Source of the DNA: Streptomyces sp. NBC_00414
Lineage (GTDB): Bacteria; Actinomycetota; Actinomycetes; Streptomycetales; Streptomycetaceae
Length of the DNA stretch: 64,000 bases
Direction: 5' to 3'
Assembly: GCF_036038375.1 (NCBI RefSeq)
Contig: NZ_CP107935.1
Location: 8,494,001-8,558,000 of the forward strand
The notes beneath the pieces were generated by a model, which saw only the letters and a list, made by a program, of their open reading frames with translations, was not told the DNA's origin and ran no database searches. The position numbers and the translations under genes are program-made. Shown in pieces: positions 39,406-47,734 of this stretch (positions are counted from its first letter, which is position 1; every line of letters starts with the position of its first letter).

Positions 39406-40421
39406 CCATCCCCGTAGAGCCACTGCGCATCGGCGTGCTGGGCGCCGCCCGCATCGCCGACCTGGCCCTTGTGGGCCCGGCCCGCGCGACCGGCCACCGC
39501 CTGGTCGCGGTGGCCGCCCGGGACCGCTCCCGGGCCGAGGCCTTCGCCGCCGAGCACGACGTCGAAAGGGTCCTGGACTCGTACGCCGACCTGATCGCCG
39601 ACCCCCGGGTCGAGGTGGTCTACAACCCCCTCGCCAACGGCCTGCACGGCCCGTGGAACCTCGCCGCGCTCGCCGCGGGCAAGCACGTGCTGACGGAGAA
39701 GCCCTCCGCCAGCAACGCGGAGGAGGCCGTGGAGGTCCGGGACGCCGCGGGCAAGGCGGGCACCGTCTTCATGGAGGCCTTCCACTACCTCTTCCATCCC
39801 GTCACCCGGCGTCTGCACGAACTGCTGGAGTCGGGCGAGCTGGGGGAGCTGCGGCACGTCGAGACGGTCGTCGCCGTGGCCGCCCCGCCCGCCGAGGATC
39901 CGCGCTGGTCGCTGCCGCTCGCCGGCGGCGCGCTCATGGACCTCGGCTGCTACGGCCTGCACGCCCTGCGCACGCTCGCTCCCTGGGCGGGCGGGGCGCC
40001 CACCCTGGTCGGCGCCAGGGGCGGTGCCCGCGAGGGCGCTCCCGGGGTCGACGAGTGGCTGGACGCGGACCTCGCCTTCCCTGGCGGTGCCACCGGTTCC
40101 GCGCGCTGCCACATGGATCACGGCGAGCTGCGGATGACCTGCCGGATCGTGGGGTCCCGTGGTGAGGCGACCGCGATGAACTTCGTGCTGCCGCATCTGG
40201 ACGACCGTGTCGTCGTGCGGACGCCTGCGGGGGAGCGGGTCGAGCAGCTTGGGAAGCGGTCTTCCTATACGTATCAGTTGGAGGCGTTCGCTGCGCATGT
40301 GCGGGGTGGGGTGGCGCTGCCGCTCGATGCGGAGGATGCGGTCGATACCATGCGGTTGATCGACGCCTGTTACGTCGGGGCCGGGTTTGAGCCTCGGCCG
40401 CGCAGTTCCTCGCGCCCCTGA
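39402..40421 (+). CDS. Gfo/Idh/MocA oxidoreductase
   Basis: A 339-residue dehydrogenase: IGVLGAARIADLALVGPARA, VLTEKPSASNAEEAVEV with the Lys of EKP, MEAFHYLFHPVTRRLHELL, and GGALMDLGCYGLHALRTLAP at the active site. This set resembles trans-dihydrodiol/xylose-type dehydrogenases rather than inositol dehydrogenase. Codon use drifts to more A/T in the last 40 codons. The stop codon is supplied by a copy of the GTTCCCCGCGCCCCTGA repeat, so the C-terminus (RPRSSSRP) seems to have been acquired from it. Substrate unknown. Confidence 0.87.
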   Translation: MTIPVEPLRIGVLGAARIADLALVGPARATGHRLVAVAARDRSRAEAFAAEHDVERVLDSYADLIADPRVEVVYNPLANGLHGPWNLAALAAGKHVLTEKPSASNAEEAVEVRDAAGKAGTVFMEAFHYLFHPVTRRLHELLESGELGELRHVETVVAVAAPPAEDPRWSLPLAGGALMDLGCYGLHALRTLAPWAGGAPTLVGARGGAREGAPGVDEWLDADLAFPGGATGSARCHMDHGELRMTCRIVGSRGEATAMNFVLPHLDDRVVVRTPAGERVEQLGKRSSYTYQLEAFAAHVRGGVALPLDAEDAVDTMRLIDACYVGAGFEPRPRSSSRP

Positions 40422-40494
40422 CGGACAAAGACTGTGCCGTTCCCCGCGCCCCCAAAAGACGAAAGATTGCGCCGTTCCCCGCGCCCCTGAAGAG
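40401..40494. repeat. Three copies of a Streptomyces intergenic repeat core
   Basis: GCGCAGTTCCTCGCGCCCCT (40401-40420), GTGCCGTTCCCCGCGCCCCC (40435-40454) and GCGCCGTTCCCCGCGCCCCT (40470-40489), separated by AT-richer spacers (AAAAGACGAAAGATT). It is related to the arms at 27599 and 27664. Confidence 0.8.
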
Positions 40495-40495
40495 C

Positions 40496-40524
40496 CGGGG
40501 CCCGCCTTGAAGGCGGGCCCCGGT
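40496..40524. terminator. Bidirectional hairpin terminator
   Basis: CCGGGGCCCGCC (40496-40507) pairs exactly with GGCGGGCCCCGG (40513-40524) around TTGAA, between two convergent operons. Confidence 0.9.
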
Positions 40525-40529
40525 TCTGG

Positions 40530-41549
40530 TCACGCGTAGAACGCCGGGCGTTCCACGAGGTCCACCTTGATGCGGGTGCCCTCCGACTGCGCTCGGACTC
40601 CTGCTTCGCAGACCGCGGCCGTGGCGTAGCCGTCCCAGGCGCTGGGGCCGGTGACCTCGCCGCGGCGGGTGGCGTTCACCCAGGCCTGCATCTGCCGGTC
40701 GTACGCGTCCTCGAACCGCTCGGTGAAGTCCTGGGCGATGGTGCCGCCCCAACGGCCCGCCATGTTCGTCACCAGGGCGTGCCCGTCACCGATACGGGCC
40801 GTACCGCGCTCGCAGACCACCTCGGCCTGCACCTGGTAGCCGAAGCCGCAGTTGACGTTGATCTCGACGTCCACGATCGCGCCGCCGTCGGTCTCGAAGA
40901 GGACGAACTGCGGATCCTGCAGGCCCTCGGGGGCGTTGCCGGACGGGGTCGGCTTCAGCACGGTGATCGCGGTGATCTCCTGGCCGAGCAGCCACCGGGT
41001 GATGTCCATCTCGTGCACGACGGAGTCGTTGATGAGCATCTCGCTGGTGAAGCCGGGCGGGGTCGCCACATTGCGGTGCCGGTTGTGCAGCATCAGCGGC
41101 CGGCCCAACTGGCCGGTGTCCAGCAGGGACTTGAGCTTCCCGTACTCGGCGTCGTACCGGCGCATGAAGCCCACCTGGACCCTGCGGTGCCCGAGCTTCT
41201 GCTCGGCCTCCAGGACCCGCAGCGCGGAGGCCGCGTCGGGCGTGAGGGGCTTCTCGCACAGGACGGGCAGGTCGTACTCGAACGCGCTGAGCAGGGCCGC
41301 CTCGTGGGCGGGGCCCGGGGAGGCGATCAGTACGGCGTCGACGCCGTCCGAGGCCATCGCGGCGGCCGGGTCGGTGTACGCGGAGCAGCCCTCGATGCCG
41401 TCGGCGATCCGTTTGACCCGCTCCGCGTCGACGTCCACGACCGCGGCCACGCGGGCCCCGTTCGTCACCTCGTCGAGCCGGCGCACATGGTCGGCGCCCA
41501 TCCTGCCGGTGCCGATGACGGCCACGCCGAGCGTTCCGCTCCGATCCAT
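40530..41549 (-). CDS. iolG: myo-Inositol 2-dehydrogenase-like (Gfo/Idh/MocA)
   Basis: A 339-residue NAD-dependent dehydrogenase predicted to oxidise myo-inositol to scyllo-inosose. VAVIGTGRMGADHVRRLDEV is the Rossmann motif, LCEKPLTPDAASALRV has the catalytic Lys, and VGFMRRYDAEYGKLK and NDSVVHEMDITRWLLGQEI carry the active-site Asp and His. It is the last gene of the minus-strand inositol operon, 17 bases after the IolE-like gene. An inositol assignment rests on family resemblance plus the complete iol set around it. Confidence 0.88.
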   Translation of the reverse strand: MDRSGTLGVAVIGTGRMGADHVRRLDEVTNGARVAAVVDVDAERVKRIADGIEGCSAYTDPAAAMASDGVDAVLIASPGPAHEAALLSAFEYDLPVLCEKPLTPDAASALRVLEAEQKLGHRRVQVGFMRRYDAEYGKLKSLLDTGQLGRPLMLHNRHRNVATPPGFTSEMLINDSVVHEMDITRWLLGQEITAITVLKPTPSGNAPEGLQDPQFVLFETDGGAIVDVEINVNCGFGYQVQAEVVCERGTARIGDGHALVTNMAGRWGGTIAQDFTERFEDAYDRQMQAWVNATRRGEVTGPSAWDGYATAAVCEAGVRAQSEGTRIKVDLVERPAFYA

Positions 41550-41566
41550 GGTCGGTTGATCCCTTC

Positions 41567-42469
41567 TCAGGCGCCGCAGGAGCGCAGGAACGTGCGGGTG
41601 CGTACCGCGATGGGCAGGGGCTTGTCCGGCGGGCAGGGGTACATGTCCTGCTCGACGATGGCGAACAGGTCGACGCCCAGCCGCTGGGCGGCCGCCAGCA
41701 CCGGCTCCAGGGCGGGCACACCGGCCGGGGGCTCGCACATCACGCCGCGCCGCACGGCGGGTCCGAACGGGATCTCGTTCGTGACGACGTCGGCGAGGAT
41801 CTCCGGGTCGACCTGCTTGAGGTGCAGATAGCCGATGCGCTCGCCGTAGGTCTCGATGAGCTTGACGCTGTCGCCGCCGCAGTAGGCGTAGTGGCCCGTG
41901 TCCAGGCAGAGACTCACCAGGCCGGAGTCGGTCGAGTCGAGGAAACGCTCGACGTGCTGCTCGGTGTCGATGTGCGTGTCGGCGTGCGGGTGCACGACGA
42001 TGTCGAGCCCGAAGCGCTCCTTGACCTCGTGGCCCAGGCGCTCCATGCCCTTGGCGAGATACGCCCATTGGCGGACCGTCAGCTCTGGCGGCTCGATGAG
42101 GGCGGCGGTCTTGTCGTCCCGCCAGAAGGACGGGATGACCACCAGGTGCTCGGCGCCCATGGCCTGGGTCAGCGCGGCGACCTGGCTGACGTGCTCCCAG
42201 GTGGCGTCCCAGACGTCGGGCCCGCGGTGCAGGGCGGTGAACACCGTGCCGGCCGACACCCGCAGTTCGCGCTTCTTCACCTCGTCGGTGAGCCGGGCCG
42301 GGTCGGTCGGCAGATAGCCGTACGGGCCCAGCTCGATCCAGGAGTAGCCGGCCTCGGTGACCTCGTCCAGGAAGCGTTCCCAGGGCACCTGCTGGGGGTC
42401 GTCGGGGAACCAGACGCCCCAGGAGTCCGGAGCCGAGCCGACGCGGATCCGGTCGAGCGCGCCCGTCAT
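41567..42469 (-). CDS. iolE: Sugar phosphate isomerase/epimerase, IolE-like (inosose dehydratase)
   Basis: A 300-residue TIM-barrel protein of the AP-endonuclease-2 superfamily. GSAPDSWGVWFPDDPQQVPW is a hallmark of inosose-dehydratase-like proteins. The metal ligands are probably in DIVVHPHADTHIDTEQHV, SLCLDTGHYAYCGGD and YLHLKQVDP. It would dehydrate scyllo-inosose to the cyclic diketone used by IolD. The start overlaps the upstream ATPase stop (TGATG), so the two are coupled. IolI-type isomerase activity is an alternative. Confidence 0.82.
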   Translation of the reverse strand: MTGALDRIRVGSAPDSWGVWFPDDPQQVPWERFLDEVTEAGYSWIELGPYGYLPTDPARLTDEVKKRELRVSAGTVFTALHRGPDVWDATWEHVSQVAALTQAMGAEHLVVIPSFWRDDKTAALIEPPELTVRQWAYLAKGMERLGHEVKERFGLDIVVHPHADTHIDTEQHVERFLDSTDSGLVSLCLDTGHYAYCGGDSVKLIETYGERIGYLHLKQVDPEILADVVTNEIPFGPAVRRGVMCEPPAGVPALEPVLAAAQRLGVDLFAIVEQDMYPCPPDKPLPIAVRTRTFLRSCGA

Positions 42470-43476
42470 CAGGACGTCCCCCTGGCTGCCGCGGCGGGGG
42501 CCTTGAGGTCCTGCTCCTCGGGGAGCTTGTCGACGTCCACGCCGCGTACCTGGGCGAGTTCGTGCTTGAGGGCGGCGAGTTCGGCGCCGCCTGCCATGTG
42601 GTTGGTGAGCTCTTCGAGGGTGACGTCGGCGCGGGAGGCGGAGAGCTCCATCGTGCCCAGGCGCAGGACGCTGAAGTGGTCGCCGACCATGTAGGCGTGG
42701 TGGGGGTTGTGCGTGATGAAGATGACGCCCAGGCCGCGGTCGCGGGCGGCGGCGATGTACTTGAGGACCACGCCGGACTGCTTGACGCCGAGGGCCGCCG
42801 TGGGCTCGTCCAGGATCAGGACGCGGGCGCCGAAGTAGACGGCACGGGCGATGGCGACGGACTGGCGCTGGCCGCCGGAGAGGGTGCCGATGGGCTGGTC
42901 GAGGTCGTCCAGGATGATGCCCATGGCACGCAGTTCGGTGTCCGCGGTCTGCTTCATGGCCGCGATGTCCAGACGGCGGACGGGCCAGGGGCCCTTGGTC
43001 ATCTCGGAGCCGAGGAAGAAGTTCCGCCACACCGGCATCAGCGGCACGGTGGCGAGGTCCTGGTACACGGTGGCGATGCCCTTGTCGAGGGCTTCGCGCG
43101 GGGTGCTGAGGTGCACCGCCCGGCCGTCGATGAGGAACTCGCCCTCGGTGTGCTGGTGCAGGCCGGAGATGATCTTGATGAGCGTCGACTTGCCGGCGCC
43201 GTTGTCGCCGAGGACGCAGGTGACCTGGCCGGGGTGGACGGCCAGGTCCACGCCGTGCAGGGCGCGCACGTTGCCGTAGGCCTTGCCGGCCCCGCGCAGC
43301 TGGACGATCGGCTGCCCGTCACCGGCCGTGGGCCCGGTCCGGTCCTCGGCCGGCGCGTCCGTGACCGCGGCCTCGGTGACCGTCGCCTTCGTGGGCGCGG
43401 TGCCGCCGGCGTCGTTCGCGTCGGTGACGCCGCCGCTGCCGGTGCTGTCGTTGGAGGAGGTGGTGTTGTCGGTCAT
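42469..43476 (-). CDS. Sugar (inositol) ABC transporter ATP-binding protein
   Basis: A 335-residue protein with a single ATPase domain, unlike the doubled RbsA type. A Thr/Ala-rich disordered N-terminus of about 55 residues precedes Walker A GDNGAGKSTLIK, the signature LSGGQRQSVA, Walker B VLILDEPTAAL and the switch His in FITHN. GGAGGTAA precedes ATG 43476. It lies between the permease and the IolE-like gene and energises the CUT2-type importer encoded with it. Confidence 0.92.
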   Translation of the reverse strand: MTDNTTSSNDSTGSGGVTDANDAGGTAPTKATVTEAAVTDAPAEDRTGPTAGDGQPIVQLRGAGKAYGNVRALHGVDLAVHPGQVTCVLGDNGAGKSTLIKIISGLHQHTEGEFLIDGRAVHLSTPREALDKGIATVYQDLATVPLMPVWRNFFLGSEMTKGPWPVRRLDIAAMKQTADTELRAMGIILDDLDQPIGTLSGGQRQSVAIARAVYFGARVLILDEPTAALGVKQSGVVLKYIAAARDRGLGVIFITHNPHHAYMVGDHFSVLRLGTMELSASRADVTLEELTNHMAGGAELAALKHELAQVRGVDVDKLPEEQDLKAPAAAARGTS

Positions 43477-43479
43477 GGG

Positions 43480-44562
43480 TTACCTCCGGGTTGCCTGGCG
43501 GCGGACCCACAGATTGACGAGGGCGGCGAGCAGGAGCATGACGCCGAGGAAGGCCTTGAACCAGTCGGGGTTCCAGTTGGCGTAGACGATGCCCTGGGAG
43601 ACCATGCCGAAGATGAAGGCACCGATGACGGCGCCGATCGCGGAGCCGTAGCCGCCGGTGAGCAGACAGCCGCCGATGACCGCGGCGATGATGTACAGGA
43701 ACTCGTTGCCCACGCCCTCGCCGGACTGGACGGTGTTGAACGAGAACAGGATGTGCATGCCGACGAACCAGGCGCCGGCGCCGACGCCCATGAACAGGGC
43801 GATCTTGGTGAAGGTGACCGGCACGCCGACCGCGCGGGCGCTCTCCTTGCTGCCGCCGGTGGCGAAGATCCAGTTTCCGAACTTGGTGCGCAGCAGCAGC
43901 CAGGTCGCGGCGGCGGCGAGGATCAGCCAGTAGAAGACGGTGATCTTCACATCGACGCCGCCGATGCCTATCTCGGAGGCGAAGACCTTCTTGGCCTGGT
44001 CGAAGCCGTCCATGTCGCTGATGGAGTCGGTGGCGACGTTCCCGGTGAAGAGCTTGGTGATGGCGAGGTTGGCGCCCTGGAGGATCAGGAACGACCCCAG
44101 CGTGATCAGGAACGACGGCAGGCCGGTGCGGACCAGCATGTAGCCGTTGAACGCGCCGATCGCCAGGGCCACCACCAGGGCGACGATGACGCCCGTCCAC
44201 ACGTTCATGGACAGCTGGAAGCTCCACATGCTGGCCGTCAGCGCGGAGGTGGTGACGGCGACACCGGCGGAGAGGTCGAACTCGCCGCCGATCATCAGCA
44301 GGGCGACCGGCAGGGCCATGATGCCCATCACGGAGGCCTCGTACAGCACGTTGGCCAGCGAGCTCGCCTCACGGAAGGGGGAGGCGACCGCGAAGAAGAA
44401 GATGTACACGACGATCGCCGCGATCAGCGCGCCGATCTCCGGGCGGGCCGCCAGGCGGCGGCTCAGGGACCGTTCCGAGGTCCGGCCGTCCTTGGGGGCG
44501 GCCGGCGAAGCCGGCGGCGAGGAACTCGCCGCCGGTGCCGTTGCCTGGGTCATGGGTGTCAC
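43480..44562 (-). CDS. Sugar (inositol) ABC transporter permease
   Basis: A 360-residue CUT2/RbsC-type permease with about ten hydrophobic segments. GGEFDLSAGVAVTTSALTAS is the conserved family segment and AIGGCLLTGGYGS-type repeats occur near the C-terminus (AAVIGGCLLTGGYGSAIGAV). The GTG at 44562 has AAGGGT 5 bases before it and overlaps the binding-protein stop by 4 bases. A Ser/Pro/Ala-rich N-terminal tail precedes the first helix. Confidence 0.93.
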   Translation of the reverse strand: MTPMTQATAPAASSSPPASPAAPKDGRTSERSLSRRLAARPEIGALIAAIVVYIFFFAVASPFREASSLANVLYEASVMGIMALPVALLMIGGEFDLSAGVAVTTSALTASMWSFQLSMNVWTGVIVALVVALAIGAFNGYMLVRTGLPSFLITLGSFLILQGANLAITKLFTGNVATDSISDMDGFDQAKKVFASEIGIGGVDVKITVFYWLILAAAATWLLLRTKFGNWIFATGGSKESARAVGVPVTFTKIALFMGVGAGAWFVGMHILFSFNTVQSGEGVGNEFLYIIAAVIGGCLLTGGYGSAIGAVIGAFIFGMVSQGIVYANWNPDWFKAFLGVMLLLAALVNLWVRRQATRR

Positions 44563-45575
44563 CGAGTACCCTTCGCGGCGAACTTCGCTATGTCGTCAAC
44601 GTTCTCCTTGTCGACGAACGCCGGGCCGGTCAGCACGGGCTCCTGGCCACCACCGCTGAAGTTGCCGTTGGTCTTGTAGAGCCACAGCGAGTCCACCGAC
44701 AGGTAGCCCTGCAGGTACGGCTGCTGGTCGACGGCGAACGCGATGTCGCCGCTCTTGACGGCGTCCACCATCTCCTTGTTCAGGTCGAAGGTCGCCACCT
44801 TCGCCTTGCTGCCCGCGTCGTCCACGGACTGCACGGCGGTCAGGGCGAACGGGGCGCCGAGCGTGACCACGTAGTCGATCGACGTGTCCTGCTTGAGCTT
44901 GGCGTTGATCGTCGACTTCACGGACGGCATGTTCGTGCCGTTCACGTTGAGGGTCGTGGTCTTGCCCTTGAACGTCTTCTTCACACCGGCGCAGCGCGCC
45001 TCAAGGGAGACACTGCCCTGCTCGTGGATGACGCAGATGTTGTTCTTGGAGCCGAGCTCGTTGAGCTTCTCGCCGAAGGCCTCACCGGCGACGAACTCGT
45101 CCTGGCCGAAGTAGGACAGGAGCCCCTGCTCCTTCCAGTCGTCGATGCCTCCGTTGAGCCCGACGACGGGGATGCCGGCCTTCTCGGCCTTGGCGACCAC
45201 GGACTTCATGGCGTCGGGCTTGGAGAGGGTGACCGCGATGCCGTCGACCTTCTGGTCGATGGCGTTCTGGACGAGGTTGGCCTGCTTCGCCGAGTCCGGG
45301 TTGTTGGAGTAGACCAGTTCGACGTTGTCCTTGGCGGCGGCGGTCTCCGCTCCCTTGCGGACGAGGTCCCAGAAGGTGTCACCGGGGGCCGCGTGGGTGA
45401 TCATCGCGATCTTCATACGGGGGGTGTCGGCCTTGCCGGCCGACGCGTTGCCCGAGTCCTCCTCGGCCTTCTTGCCACCGGAGTCGCTGGAGCAACCGGT
45501 GACTATCAGGGCCGCCGCGGCGGCCGCGGCGGCGAGGGCGATTCTGCGGGAACGGGGGCGAGACGTGCGGTCCAT
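44559..45575 (-). CDS. Sugar (inositol) ABC transporter substrate-binding lipoprotein
   Basis: A 338-residue periplasmic-binding-protein family lipoprotein. The signal ends in the lipobox VTGC (Cys about 28). The mature part begins KIAMITHAAPGDTFWDLVRK and continues GIAVTLSKPDAMKSVVAKAE, GIPVVGLNGGIDDWKE and DGVVTLGAPFA-like strands (IDYVVTLGAPFALTAVQSV), typical of RbsB/inositol-binding proteins. It is the first gene of the minus-strand operon, reading from the divergent promoter at about 45.65 kb. Specificity for inositol is inferred from gene context. Confidence 0.92.
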   Translation of the reverse strand: MDRTSRPRSRRIALAAAAAAAALIVTGCSSDSGGKKAEEDSGNASAGKADTPRMKIAMITHAAPGDTFWDLVRKGAETAAAKDNVELVYSNNPDSAKQANLVQNAIDQKVDGIAVTLSKPDAMKSVVAKAEKAGIPVVGLNGGIDDWKEQGLLSYFGQDEFVAGEAFGEKLNELGSKNNICVIHEQGSVSLEARCAGVKKTFKGKTTTLNVNGTNMPSVKSTINAKLKQDTSIDYVVTLGAPFALTAVQSVDDAGSKAKVATFDLNKEMVDAVKSGDIAFAVDQQPYLQGYLSVDSLWLYKTNGNFSGGGQEPVLTGPAFVDKENVDDIAKFAAKGTR

Positions 45576-45641
45576 CTTTCCGGCACCTCACTGTGCGACA
45601 GGGGAGAGGGAGCAAAAAGGCGCTGTGCTGTTGGGAGGGGA

Positions 45642-45751
45642 TGTAAGTCCCTGATATACCCCGCTGTCAATACTTTGTTAAGACATCATTTCACGATCAC
45701 GTGAGAATGTAAGTACAAAGTCTTGACATGGCTCGGCTCCCGGTCTTACAC
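45642..45751. promoter_or_regulatory. Divergent iol promoters inside a 64-bp imperfect palindrome
   Basis: TGTCAATACTTTGT (45665-45678) is mirrored with one mismatch by ACAAAGTCTTGACA (45715-45728). The centre holds TCACG-ATCA-CGTGA (45691-45704). Each outer end is a perfect -35: TTGACA on plus (45723-45728) followed by 17 bases and TTACAC (45746-45751), and TTGACA on minus (45670-45665) followed by 18 bases and TTACAT. The two promoters face away from one shared operator-like core. Confidence 0.8.
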
Positions 45752-45819
45752 CTAGGACACACCGGTCCCCTGCATCCCGCACCCCCACAAGTCCGCAGCC
45801 ACCACGAGGAGCGACGCGT

Positions 45820-46785
45820 ATGACCGAGTCCTTCGACCTGATCACCATGGGTCGCATCGGGGTCGATCTCTATCCTCTGCAGACCGGCGTACCGCTCGCA
45901 CGCGTCGAGACCTTCGGCAAGTTCCTCGGCGGTTCGGCGGCCAACGTGGCGGTCGCGGCGGCACGTCTCGGGCGCGCCACAGCAATCGTCAGCCGTACCG
46001 GCGATGATCCCTTCGGAGCCTATCTGCACCAGGCTCTCAAGGAATTCGGGGTCGACGACCGCTGGGTCACCCCGGTCGAGGAGTACCCGACACCGGTCAC
46101 GTTCTGTGAGATCTTCCCGCCCGACGACTTCCCGCTGTACTTCTACCGGCAGCCCAAGGCACCGGACCTGGTGATCCGCACCGACGAACTGGACTTCTTC
46201 GCGCTCCGGGCCGCGAAGATCTTCTGGATCACCGGCACCGGACTGAGCGAGGAGCCCAGCCGCTCGGCCACCCTCGCCGCCCTCAAGGCCCGCGACAAGG
46301 CCGGCACCACCGTCTTCGACCTCGACTGGCGCCCCATGTTCTGGAAGGACCCGGCCGAGGCCCGCCCGTACTACACCGAGGCACTGCGGCACGTCACCGT
46401 CGCCGTCGGCAACCTCGACGAGTGCGAGATCGCCACCGGCGTCCGCGAACCGCGGGCCTGCGCCGACGCCCTCCTCGAAGCCGGTGTGGAACTGGCCGTC
46501 GTCAAGCAGGGCCCCAAGGGCGTCCTCGCCGTCCACCGCGACGGCACCACCGCCGAGGTGCCGCCCGTACCCGTCGAGGTGGTCAACGGCCTCGGCGCGG
46601 GCGACGCGTTCGGCGGCTCGCTCTGCCACGGCCTGCTGGCCGGCTGGGAACTGGAGAAGACGATGCGGTACGCCAACGCCGCCGGCGCGCTGGTCGCCTC
46701 CCGCCTCGCCTGCTCCTCCGCGATGCCGACCGCCGCCGAGGTCGAGGACCTCGTCACCTCGCGCGGCCAGAACTCCCGCGGCTGA
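45820..46785 (+). CDS. iolC: 5-Dehydro-2-deoxygluconokinase
   Basis: A 321-residue PfkB-family kinase that phosphorylates 5-dehydro-2-deoxy-D-gluconate. The substrate region is FGKFLGGSAANVAVAAARLG, the family-specific middle contains FYRQPKAPDLVI and FDLDWRPMFW, and the ATP/catalytic motif is VNGLGAGDAFGGSLCHGL with the Asp base. GAGGAG lies before the ATG. It is the first plus-strand gene from the divergent iol promoter. Confidence 0.93.
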   Translation: MTESFDLITMGRIGVDLYPLQTGVPLARVETFGKFLGGSAANVAVAAARLGRATAIVSRTGDDPFGAYLHQALKEFGVDDRWVTPVEEYPTPVTFCEIFPPDDFPLYFYRQPKAPDLVIRTDELDFFALRAAKIFWITGTGLSEEPSRSATLAALKARDKAGTTVFDLDWRPMFWKDPAEARPYYTEALRHVTVAVGNLDECEIATGVREPRACADALLEAGVELAVVKQGPKGVLAVHRDGTTAEVPPVPVEVVNGLGAGDAFGGSLCHGLLAGWELEKTMRYANAAGALVASRLACSSAMPTAAEVEDLVTSRGQNSRG

Positions 46786-46812
46786 CGCCGCCACCCCGAA
46801 CGGAGCCAACCC

Positions 46813-47691
46813 TTGAGCATCACCATCCCCGACCTCGTCAGGGTGCGTGCCCGGCACCCGGAGGCCGTGGCCGAAGCGGCCGCCCGCCGCGGCCGGCGTC
46901 CCCTCGTCGGCGACAGCGGCCGCCTCATGATCGTGGCCGCCGACCACCCGGCCCGCGGTTCGCTCGGCGTCGGCGACCGCAGACTGGCCATGGCCAACCG
47001 CGCGGACCTGCTGGAGCGCCTGTGCGTCGCGCTGTCCCGGCCGGGCGTGGACGGGGTGCTCGCCACCGCCGACATCCTGGACGACCTCCTGCTGCTCGGC
47101 GCGCTGGAGAACAAGGTCGTCATGGGCTCCATGAACCGCGGCGGCCTGGCCGGCGCCGCCTTCGAGATGGACGACCGCTTCACCGGCCACCGTGCCGAGG
47201 ACATCGAGCGGCTGAACTTCGACGCGGGCAAGCTGCTGCTGCGCATCGACTACGACGACCCCGGCTCGCTGACCACGCTGGAGTCCACCGCCCGCGCGAT
47301 CGACGACATGGCCGCGCGCCGACTGCCCGTGTTCGTCGAGCCGTTCATCTCCCGCCGCGTCGAGGGGAAGGTCCGCAACGACCTCTCCGCGGAGGCCGTC
47401 ACCCGCTCCATCGCCATCGCCTCCGGCCTCGGCGGCACCTCCGCGTACACCTGGCTGAAACTGCCCGTCACCAGCGACCCGGACGACATGGCCGCCGCGC
47501 TGGAGACCTCCACGCTGCCCGCCGTCCTGCTCGGCGGCGAGGTCGGCGGGGACCAGGAGGGCGCGTACGAGAAGTGGCGCAAGTGCCTGCGGCTGCCCAC
47601 CGTCCAGGGCCTGGTCGTCGGCCGTTCCCTGCTCTATCCCGCCGAGGGCGACGTGGAGACCGCGGTGGACACCGCGGTCGGCCTGCTCTGA
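46813..47691 (+). CDS. iolJ: Cgl0159-type aldolase (IolJ-like)
   Basis: A 292-residue (beta/alpha)8 protein. LMIVAADHPARGSLGVGDRR and KVVMGSMNRGGLAGAAFEMD mark the actinobacterial Cgl0159 family, found next to iolC/iolB/iolD. LLRIDYDDPGSL and SAYTWLKLPVTSDPD carry candidate active-site Asp and Lys residues. By position it would split 6-phospho-5-dehydro-2-deoxygluconate into DHAP and malonate semialdehyde, in place of the unrelated IolJ of Bacillus. The start is TTG 46813 with GGAG 8 bases upstream. Confidence 0.82.
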   Translation: MSITIPDLVRVRARHPEAVAEAAARRGRRPLVGDSGRLMIVAADHPARGSLGVGDRRLAMANRADLLERLCVALSRPGVDGVLATADILDDLLLLGALENKVVMGSMNRGGLAGAAFEMDDRFTGHRAEDIERLNFDAGKLLLRIDYDDPGSLTTLESTARAIDDMAARRLPVFVEPFISRRVEGKVRNDLSAEAVTRSIAIASGLGGTSAYTWLKLPVTSDPDDMAAALETSTLPAVLLGGEVGGDQEGAYEKWRKCLRLPTVQGLVVGRSLLYPAEGDVETAVDTAVGLL

Positions 47692-47734
47692 GCGCGGATC
47701 GGCCCGTCGTGACCGGAGACCGGAAGGACCACTC

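Noticed and set aside
42562..44679. Long plus-strand open frame opposite the inositol transporter genes
   Set aside because: Mirror frame of the ATPase and permease; no domain, no start signals, and the minus-strand motifs are unambiguous.
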